From Paraphoma chrysanthemicola (lineage: Eukaryota > Ascomycota > Dothideomycetes > Pleosporales > Phaeosphaeriaceae): a DNA stretch of 64,000 nucleotides. The notes under the pieces were generated by a model. The model was not told where the DNA came from, searched no databases, and was given only the letters and a program-made list of their open reading frames with translations. The stretch is from NCBI GenBank assembly GCA_020744225.1, contig JAGMWG010000009.1, positions 1,240,001 to 1,304,000 on the forward strand. The letters are read 5' to 3'. The translations under genes were made by a program, and so were the position numbers. Positions 56,553 to 64,000 of the stretch are shown piece by piece (positions within the stretch are counted from its first letter, which is position 1; each line of letters begins with the position of its first letter).

Positions 56553-57776
56553 ATGGCTGAAGTACAATCCCCACCCGCGCAGACGGCGGTTGCGACACCA
56601 GATGTCTCCCTCGAACCCTCCACATCAACCGAGCTGGCGCCCATCACCACCGAACAAACCATCATCACGACGAACGCAGAAGGCAAGAAGGTCAAGAAGA
56701 TCATTCGTCGCAAGCGGCGACCTGCCCGACCTCAAGTCGACCCAGCGACCTTCAAAACAGACGCGCCACCACCCACAGGCACCATCTTCAACATCTGGTA
56801 CAACAAATGGAGCGGCGGCGATCGCGAAGACAAATACCTAAGCAAAACCGCCGCCCAGGGCCGCTGCAACGTCGCAAAGGACAGCGGCTACACCAAAGCC
56901 GACCGCACACCAGGCTCCTACTTTTGCCTCTTCTTTGCGCGCGGCATATGTCCCAAGGGCATCGACTGCGAGTACCTGCACCGTCTGCCTACCGTCACAG
57001 ACATCTTCCCTTCCAACATGGACTGCTTCGGGCGCGACAAGCACTCCGACTACCGCGACGACATGGGCGGTGTGGGCTCTTTCCAGCGCCAAAACCGAAC
57101 GCTTTACGTCGGGCGAATACACGTCACAGACGACATTGAAGAAATCGTTGCCCGCCACTTCCAAGAATGGGGCCAGATTGAGCGCATCCGCGTTCTGACC
57201 GCTCGCGGTGTCGCGTTCATAACATATCTCAACGAAGCCAACTCGCAATTCGCAAAAGAGGCAATGGCGCACCAATCGCTCGATCACTCTGAGATTCTAA
57301 ACGTCCGCTGGGCAACCGTCGACCCTAACCCTGCATCCCAGAAACGCGAGGCCGCGCGCATTGAAGAACAAGCCGCTGAAGCGATCAGGAAAGCACTTCC
57401 CGCGTCCTACGTCGCCGAGATTGAAGGCCGCGATCCAGAAGCCAAGAAGCGGAGGAAGATTGAAGGCGGATTCGGGCTAGAGGGATACGAGGCGCCAGAG
57501 GAAGTGTGGTATGCCAAGGAGAAAGCAGACTGGGAAGCTGCAAGGGAGATTGAGGCGGGTGGCATCGATAATAGGAAGATGATTGAGGGTGCGGATGGTG
57601 GATATGATCAAGTACAAGCGGCAGATGTGCAAGCACAACAACAGGGCGGAAATGGTATATTGTCCAGCTCGACACTGGCGGCGCTCAAGGGCTACACAGC
57701 GACGCCAACGAATAAACGGCCAGCGCCAGTTGCTGGGCCGCTGGTTGGGTATGGGAGCGATGATGATAGCGATTAG
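56553..57776 (+). CDS. CWC2: Pre-mRNA-splicing factor CWC2
   Basis: One exon, 407 residues. Cwc2 is part of the Prp19-associated NineTeen complex; it binds U6 snRNA and the pre-mRNA and helps shape the spliceosome active site. Visible: a basic N-terminal stretch KKIIRRKRRPARPQVD, the Torus region with IFNIWYNKWSGGDRED, the CCCH zinc finger (CNVAKDSGYTK, CLFFARGICPKGIDCEYLH) around residues 105-145, and an RRM with TLYVGRIHV (RNP2-like) and RGVAFITYL (RNP1-like). The C-terminus is charged. The combination of Torus, CCCH and RRM is specific for Cwc2/RBM22-type factors. Confidence 0.95.
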   Translation: MAEVQSPPAQTAVATPDVSLEPSTSTELAPITTEQTIITTNAEGKKVKKIIRRKRRPARPQVDPATFKTDAPPPTGTIFNIWYNKWSGGDREDKYLSKTAAQGRCNVAKDSGYTKADRTPGSYFCLFFARGICPKGIDCEYLHRLPTVTDIFPSNMDCFGRDKHSDYRDDMGGVGSFQRQNRTLYVGRIHVTDDIEEIVARHFQEWGQIERIRVLTARGVAFITYLNEANSQFAKEAMAHQSLDHSEILNVRWATVDPNPASQKREAARIEEQAAEAIRKALPASYVAEIEGRDPEAKKRRKIEGGFGLEGYEAPEEVWYAKEKADWEAAREIEAGGIDNRKMIEGADGGYDQVQAADVQAQQQGGNGILSSSTLAALKGYTATPTNKRPAPVAGPLVGYGSDDDSD

Positions 57777-58062
57777 ATAGATACTCAGCGCTGTTCGGAA
57801 TATGGTCAACACCAGAGGATTGTAAATTAGCATACTCAAAATAGGGCATGGGTCGGCGCAAGGTGGAATTGATACCCTTCTATTTCGCACACAGCTTGTT
57901 CATCTTGCATTCAGTGGTCACTCAAGTAAAGCCAATTCATAGTGAGTGTACCTGTATATTGAAAGGCCAAAACGCCAAAGCCTACTTACGACAGTCGTAA
58001 CAATGCCGCATCATAACCCATCGCTCATCAACCGTGCTCGACCCCAAACTCCCTCTGCCAGC
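57777..58062. other. Convergent intergenic region
   Basis: 286 bp between two gene ends facing each other; contains their 3' untranslated regions. No other feature. Confidence 0.4.
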
Positions 58063-59226
58063 TCAAAACCTCGCGACTCCTTCCCTCTCACACTGCCCCA
58101 AAAACCTCTGCCAATTCGTCACCAGCGTTCGTCCCGCCCACACACTCGACTTATACCTTTCCTCCTCTTCCGTCTCCTCAACACGCTCTTCGCCTTGCCC
58201 ATCGCATCCAAACGCAACATGACCGCCCGTGCTCTCGTCCACTTCTTCTGCACTTTTAAACAGCCGCTTCGCAGCCGTCCACTCGCCCTCATGCGCGCTG
58301 CCACAACCAAAGGCACAGACACGTTTGCCACAAGGGCGCCAGAAACGATATTCTGCGACTTGTGCTTCTGAAAGTGGTCGGACGCCAAGAAGACCTGAAT
58401 CAACCGGGCGGTGGGACGTGTATGCAAGCACGGTACCCGTGGGCGAGATTGGTGATGTGAGTGCTGTCTCGGTGCCGTTGGCGATGCTGATAGACGGTGG
58501 TGATTGGTTCGCGTTCCGTGGTGAGCTTGAGCAGGAAGATAGAGACGCATGAAATGCATAGGGAGCATTGATGGTGCGTGGATGGAGTTCGAGTTTGGGA
58601 TGGGGACTGCGCATCGGGTTGTGTGATAGATCTTGGAAGGCTTGCTTGTCGACCATGCTTTTGAGCATAGCAGTGCGGGGAGAAACCACGCGAGGTGGGA
58701 TTGTTGGGCTGACCGGGCTCTGCGAACATGACGACGGAGATGGTGAATCTTTGTAAGACTTTGGTGATTGGAAGCCAACCTCAGGAGCCTTGCTATGCGC
58801 GATGATGTTGTCGATGAGACCAATGTTCGACATGTAGTGTTCGAAACCGTGAGATTGGCAACGATGTGAAGGGCCGCACATTTCAGATCCATTAATACTC
58901 ATTGGGCTGATACTGCAGACCGCAGCAATATTTTGTCGAGGGGTAGCGACGTCGCTTCTGATTTCTGATGCTGGTGATGGGTAGAGATCCTTCGCGCTCG
59001 GCGTGGGCGATAATGGTGTGGGAAAGCCAGGATACTTCCTCCCGACGTCTGTCAAAAGAGAGAGATTAGAAATAGCAGCCTCTGGACTTGGTAGAGCGGC
59101 ACTCAGCCTTCCCATGTTGTAGACTGGACCGCAGCCGCTTCGCTGTGGCATCGTGATGGAGGGCCTCGTTGAGCCATCGAGTGAAGGCACGAACGAAGGT
59201 AATTGATTATATGCCTCTCCCCTCAT
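58063..59226 (-). CDS. Hypothetical Ser/Pro-rich protein with conserved-looking C-terminus
   Basis: One exon, 387 residues from ATG 59226; a second ATG at about 59151 (MPQRSGCGPVYNM) is an alternative. The first 270 residues are Ser/Pro-rich with many SP/TP sites (PGFPTPLSPTPSAKD, SPVSPTIPPRVVSPRTAM). The C-terminal third looks more structured: EYRFWRPCGKRVCAFGCGSA with three cysteines, then EGEWTAAKRLFK and VTNWQRFLGQCE. I recognise no family. The cysteine cluster could bind a metal; that is inference. Confidence 0.7.
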   Translation of the reverse strand: MRGEAYNQLPSFVPSLDGSTRPSITMPQRSGCGPVYNMGRLSAALPSPEAAISNLSLLTDVGRKYPGFPTPLSPTPSAKDLYPSPASEIRSDVATPRQNIAAVCSISPMSINGSEMCGPSHRCQSHGFEHYMSNIGLIDNIIAHSKAPEVGFQSPKSYKDSPSPSSCSQSPVSPTIPPRVVSPRTAMLKSMVDKQAFQDLSHNPMRSPHPKLELHPRTINAPYAFHASLSSCSSSPRNANQSPPSISIANGTETALTSPISPTGTVLAYTSHRPVDSGLLGVRPLSEAQVAEYRFWRPCGKRVCAFGCGSAHEGEWTAAKRLFKSAEEVDESTGGHVAFGCDGQGEERVEETEEEERYKSSVWAGRTLVTNWQRFLGQCEREGVARF

Positions 59227-59680
59227 ATGTGCGCCTGCAACAGGGAGATGGTCGAAGGTGCTATTTGTGAATGGACTAGTGGGACTATTACTGCTGCTGG
59301 AGCGCGTCGATGCGCCTTCAGCAGTGATGCGACGGAGAGCTTGTGCATTCAGTGGGCTTATCGACTCCGAACGAGCGAAGCGTGCCTCGTCACAAACCCA
59401 AAGTCCGCCGTACTGCTGCCAGGGAAGGTTTGGTAAAAAGTAGTCTTCTGGGTAGACATCATAGCCGAGCGTCCGTGAGCGGAAGAAAGCGTAAACAAAG
59501 CGACAATGAGGAAACTGACGAAGGACCTACCACGACAGATTTTAGCAAAGACGAAGATGAAGGAAAGATGGACGTGAGTAGAGGGGTGAGATGGCAAGAG
59601 CTGAATTGTTCTATGTGTAAAAAAAAATGGCATGAAATGCCGGGTATCTGTGCAAATGCAGAGTGAAAGGGGTCAGATGA
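59227..59680. other. Intergenic region
   Basis: About 450 bp between the start of the hypothetical gene and the stop of the ZUP1-like gene, both on minus. No other feature is evident. Confidence 0.4.
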
Positions 59681-61352
59681 TCATACATCCCACGCTGGGA
59701 AGAGAGGCGGTGTCGCGGTGAGCCTAGAAAAGTCAGCAAACTAACACATAAGCCGCGTTGTGCAGTACTTACATCAATATCTCGAATGCGGCGTGCTTTC
59801 TGAGCTGCCTAGCGCCACGTCGATACGCGTGCATCACCTCTGGGCGGGCAGTGCGAATGTTCTTCCGACCTAGCAACTTATGCATAACTGGGCTGGTGGA
59901 GTACATCGGATCCAATACGACGAGGTTGCATGCACCGTCACGGCGACGTTCCAGTCCAACAATTGTGATAGAATGGCCAGGTTGTTGGAGATATATGGGT
60001 GGTAGGAGGGTCTTGTAGACATTGGAGCCGTCCTTAACAGCAGCCTGGGCGAAGTATCGCTCGATGGCATCGAGAAGCGTCTCATGAGCTTCGATTTTGC
60101 GTTCTTTGGAATCGCTGAACATTTCGACGGCGCAGTTGATCTCCGAGCTCAAAAAGAATGCTTGTGCCTGTGTCCAAGTCAGGATTATCATCAGCGCTGC
60201 GAGAGCATACTGACCTCTGGAGTTCCAATGTACTTTCGTGTGTCTCGGATGCCACCAGTTTGTATTCGCCCGATTTGGTTGATGCCTTTATCCCAGGCCG
60301 TCTCAATCAGGTCTTGTAGCACCAAAATGCCGGGCGTACGACCTGGAAATTCTTCGTGACCTTGAGCTTTGGCGCCTTGGATGTAAGATAGCAGCATCTG
60401 AATGTTTCTGTAACCACAGAAACCCCCTTCTCGAGGGGTTTTACCAATATGAAGCGTTGACGGATGGCAGTAGTAAGCTTCTGTCACGTTACGGTCGAGT
60501 GCCGAAAGCTGAGCCAGGATGGGAATGATGCCCGGTGTTTCATTCTGGACTTGCTCTTGTTTAATCAGACGACCGTCCCTACCGATGCGGTTGACGATAT
60601 TGACTTTCGGGCCGGCGGCAAGCTGGTCGTGTAACCATCTGGGCATACGTTCTTCCCAAGCGTAAGGTCCGAGTTCTGATTTCTTGTAGGTGTGAGTAGA
60701 AGTGCGGATACTACGAGCAGAGAGCACTTACACCAAGACGCGCGCTCTTATTCGGCGGCTTGACGGTCTTGTCCGTTTTCGAAAATGGATTGAAACTTAG
60801 AATGCTCCGTGAGAGGGTGCTCTTCTCGCTTGTGGCGGTGTTGCTTCTGTCGCGATGACCATGTTTCTTGAGCTTGTGCCCATGACCATCATGCCTCTTG
60901 AGGGCATCGGGAAGATCTGTAGCAAAGTTATGTTCGTGGTGGGAGCCTTTTGAATAGTCTCCATGCGGATGTGGTCTCTTAGGGCCCTGCATCGTAGCGG
61001 ATGAATGATGAGAATGATACTTTCCGGTAGTCTCGTCGAATGATAATGTCTCTGCAGCGTGGTAATCAAGATGCTCGATGAAGTCTATAAGAAGGACAAC
61101 CTCGCCGCAGTCAGGTTCGGAGCACGTAACAGTGTTCTCGTCTTCGTCAGAGGAAGGCGTGTCGCCCACGTGCTTGCGCTTGGAGGAAGGCCTTGGTGGC
61201 AGCGTAGGTGGTGGCGATTCAGCATCTTCGACAATTCTGAAGGGGCTATCCGTGGTGTGTACTTGTTCAAAGTGAAGTTGAACCAGTTCTGGCCCATAGT
61301 CATCGTGGGAATCGATGGTGAAGTCGCACATGGGACATGCCAGGACATCCAT
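59681..61352 (-). CDS. ZUP1/Mug105-like deubiquitinase (peptidase C78) with N-terminal zinc fingers
   Basis: Multi-exon gene; introns after ...KSARLG, after ...YIGTPE and, near the end, at 59722-59761. The last exon adds LTATPPLFPAWDV. The N-terminus has C2H2-like fingers (CPMCDFTI...HFEQVH and CSEPDCGEV...HLDYH), then a His/Lys-rich linker. The peptidase part carries the catalytic Cys in GGFCGYRNIQMLLSYI and the His/Asp in PGHSITIVGLE and LVVLDPMY, which match peptidase C78. In humans ZUP1 cleaves Lys63-linked chains; S. pombe Mug105 is a relative. UFM1 is largely absent from ascomycetes, so ubiquitin is the more likely substrate. All catalytic residues are seen. Confidence 0.9.
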
Positions 61353-61959
61353 CTCGGCGGTCCTGTCTGTAGAATTGATGTTGCAAAGTGGGAGTGATCC
61401 GTGAGGATTCGTCTGACTCTACAGCGCGGGCTGCGTGACGACTGCAGGCGGCAGAGTGCTGGCTTTCACGGAAAGCGTCACCGCTTGTGTGGGCAGGTGT
61501 TCTTGCCGTGACAGGTCCGGGCTATCGTGGCATTCGTGGCTTAGCGCATTCATCGCGCTTTAGATGCTGCACGATGCAGTGACCCACCTTCACAAGGGTG
61601 ACAATGCATTCTGGGGGAATGTGGTCGCTAGGATAGTGCTAGCCGTGCCGTTTGCCGGACAGCGACGTGGTGTTGCGGTGATTGAAGGCTGAGGTGTAGA
61701 AGGCGCAACGCAGCCCAGTCAGCCGTCACACACACACGCAGCGCTGTTCCATTCGAAGTCACGGGTGACTTATGCACGGCAGATGAAATATCATCTCATG
61801 TATTGAGGAAAGCCAGGGCAGTAGACCAAACCAAAATAGTCACCAAGCAGCCTTGCATATTTTGAGCTTCTTGAACCTCGGTCCACGACGTCATTGGTCG
61901 GTCAGACACGCCTCAACTGCGAAAGATGCGCGTCGTCCGACTTTGCCGCCTCGCACCTA
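61353..61959. promoter_or_regulatory. Divergent promoter region between the ZUP1-like and HTD2-like genes
   Basis: 607 bp between two divergent start codons. No gene is visible; includes a short CA-alternating tract near 61727. Shared promoter function is inferred from position. Confidence 0.45.
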
Positions 61960-63935
61960 ATGTCACCCTACACGCAATGCTTCTCACGAATTGCAAGGAC
62001 ACGTTCGCGACCACTACAATGGCGACGACTGCCGGCACGATGCTACGCCACCTCGACCGCCGACGACCCGCCGTGGTTCCAGCAGCTGCGCACTGAGATG
62101 CTGGGCCGAGATGCCATTTCCTCACGCGAATTTATCGACGAGACCATCGACCACAAGTTGACGGACACGCTGAGCACCTTCTTGCCGCAGGAGTGGTGCA
62201 GTCGCATTCGTGGCAAGGGAAAGGTGGTGCCGGTCGGCCATCATCTGGTGTGGTTCAACACTTCCATGCCCGTAGACAAACTACTGCCCGACGGTACAGA
62301 TCCGTTGCAAAGTCCAGGCGACCCATGGGTGCGGCGAATGTGGGCGGGAGGCTCTGTCAAGATCAGGCCCGAAGCATATTACGACCTCAGCACAGGCTTT
62401 ACGACAGACAATTTTGTGGTCTGCGCAGAACACATCTCAGACGTGCAGCTGCGTGGCCAGGGTGATGCCGCAAAGATCTTCGTCACCATCGAACGGAAGT
62501 TTGCAAGGCACGATCTTCTTCGCGATAAACATGTGGCATCGATTCAGGGCGCGCAGCGCAAAAGGGAACGAGGTATCGGCCCGCAGTCATATTTCCGGAA
62601 GCAATTAAAGAGCGAGGGTTGGGGTGACGCGGTGCTTGTCGAGCAGCGCAATCTCGTCTTCTTGAAAGACAAGACACCCGCTGAGCTGGAGGCCATTGCA
62701 GCAGGAGACATGGCCCCAATCCGTTATCTCAAGCGTCAGTCCCCACCACTTTGATCGCAGCTCAAGACTGACCGGTTGTAGCTCCCGGAGAACCAGACTT
62801 CTCGTATACTCTTACACCTACACGTACTCTTCTGTTCCGTTACTCTGCCCTGACCTTCAACGCTCACCTCATTCATTTGGACCGAGAGTACGCCCGCAAC
62901 GTCGAAGGTCACCGCAATCTCCTCGTACACGGCCCTCTCTCCTTGACACTGATGCTCCAGGCAATGTCTGCCCACATCAAAGCAAAGTCTGAAGGATTAC
63001 TAGTCTTGGAGTCGATCGAGTATCGCAACCTTGCGCCATTGTATTGTGATGAAGAGATGCGCATATGTGGCAGAAGAAAGGAGAACTCGGCTTCTGGGGG
63101 CTGGCTTTTTGACATTTGGATTGAAGGGCCCAGCGGCGGCGTCGCAGTGAAGGGCACCGTGCTTACCTCAGATGACCTCCGGTCCGGCGCTCAGCGGACG
63201 ATAGAGAAGCGAGAAGCCGGAAAGAAGCTGACGGGTAATACTAACATCCGCTTCGTCACGCCCGGTGGGGACTTGCAGGCGAACGTTACTTCGAAAAGCA
63301 AACGTGATAGGTCTTCGAGAGGAAGACAGGAACAGGCCAAGCCAGTACGATACACTTACCACAATCTGACAGATGTTGTCCCTGACCACAGCTCTCTTGA
63401 CAGGCAGGGATCGGAGTTGATCATACCTAAAGCAGCACGAAGCGCTGTATCAACGAAAGCTACATTGACAGTTCCCACGGCAAGCCTCTCCAATTTCTCC
63501 CTACCGCCAGCACCAGAGACGGCACAATTTTCGTCGACCAACAGCGCCAGGAGTGACGACTCTTCTTCAAAAGGTTCTACCACTGGCAGCCGTGGGGTTG
63601 GGCATCGCCGTAACATGCCTAGGAGGGCAACATCTTGTGTGCAGTCCAAGTCTAATACAGCATCCGCTTTTCGCCATGTGCTTGCGCCCCCGCCGCCGAT
63701 GAAACGAGCTGTATCTTTGCGTACTCGCATTCTATTGCGGCGAAGTGCGCGTGTCTTTTCGAAACTCACCTACAAACCTGTTCCTATCATCAGGAAATAT
63801 CGTGGCAAGCAATACATCTACGACCCTTCAAGTGTTGCAAAGAGACACAGCAGGTTCGAGCGAGATGGCATTAGGGCTATTTACAAGCCACGTATTGTCA
63901 AGTCAAAAAGCGCGCTCGATCGTTTAGTGTCATGA
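61960..63935 (+). CDS. HTD2-like mitochondrial 3-hydroxyacyl-thioester dehydratase with long C-terminal extension
   Basis: Two exons (61960-62734, 62782-63935) give 642 residues. HTD2 dehydrates 3-hydroxyacyl-ACP in mitochondrial fatty acid synthesis. The start MSPYTQCFSRIARTRSRPLQ is Arg-rich without acidic residues and fits a mitochondrial presequence, followed by the probable cleavage area RCYATS. The first hotdog repeat includes GKVVPVGHHLVWF; the second carries the hydratase motif FRYSALTFNAHLIHLDREYA and EGHRNLLVHGPL. The hotdog part ends near residue 410; the remaining 230 residues are first Ser-rich, then very basic (RRSARVFSKLTYKPVPII, RKYRGKQYIYDPSS), unlike the usual family length. 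The intron donor is GTCAGT. Confidence 0.85.
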
Positions 63936-64000
63936 GTCCATGGCGTAGGGCTCGGAAAGCTTAGACGTGCACCTACCGTGTAGACACAGAAGCTATGCTG

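Overview
This is nuclear DNA from a filamentous ascomycete. Genes are dense on both strands and broken by short introns of about 44-70 bp with GT...AG ends and CTAAC/CTGAC-like branch points. The proteins are fungal types (NACHT/zinc-finger NLR-like protein, hybrid histidine kinase, aspartate kinase, BUR1, CWC2). The mix fits Dothideomycetes, perhaps a Mycosphaerellales/Capnodiales species, but that placement is inference from gene families.

Layout. 1-3.9 kb: the N-terminus of a probable second NLR-like gene cut by the window edge, then a complete nine-exon NLR-like gene (N-terminal domain, NACHT, C2H2 fingers), both on minus. 4.4-8.3 kb: SNF2/RING helicase. 9.6-10.7 kb: GET4. 11.6-13.8 kb: a membrane protein. 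14.3 kb: an intron-containing tRNA-Gly(CCC). 15.3-18.1 kb: a MINDY deubiquitinase with a CaaX tail, divergent from TRM6 (18.6-20.5 kb). 21.5-23.8 kb: a kelch-repeat surface protein. 25.2-27.5 kb: ARPC3 and RFC3, divergent. 27.9-29.3 kb: a protein of unknown function. 29.5-30.2 kb: a TA-rich, RIP-like remnant with two hairpins. 30.2-33.6 kb: a pseudokinase/ZZ protein and a small unknown gene in tandem. 33.7-34.9 kb: a cyclopropane-synthase-like methyltransferase. 35.9-37.6 kb: BUR1. 38.4-40.2 kb: aspartate kinase. 40.4-45.9 kb: three poorly known genes. 46.6-49.3 kb: a gene-free stretch filled with a short degenerate repeat. 49.7-54.2 kb: an SDR enzyme and a hybrid histidine kinase. 56.6-57.8 kb: CWC2. 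58.1-61.4 kb: an unknown protein and a ZUP1/Mug105-like peptidase. 62.0-63.9 kb: an HTD2-like mitochondrial dehydratase with a long C-terminal extension.

Most genes are unrelated housekeeping genes; there is no metabolic cluster. The main unexplained structure is a dispersed repeat with the core TTGCACTGCAATTCTTAGCG (begins with the near-palindrome TTGCA-C-TGCAA). I count about 22 copies in three intergenic clusters (near 9.1, 21.2 and 46.6-49.3 kb), partly at about 120-bp spacing, with one pair forming a 26-bp fold-back. The other region of interest is the accessory, immunity-like material: the NLR-type genes at the left end and the pseudokinase/ZZ gene at 30-33 kb.

Exon structures were worked out by hand from splice signals and reading frame. 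Where I state a protein length, the exon lengths summed to a multiple of three. Homology calls are from recognition, not from a search.
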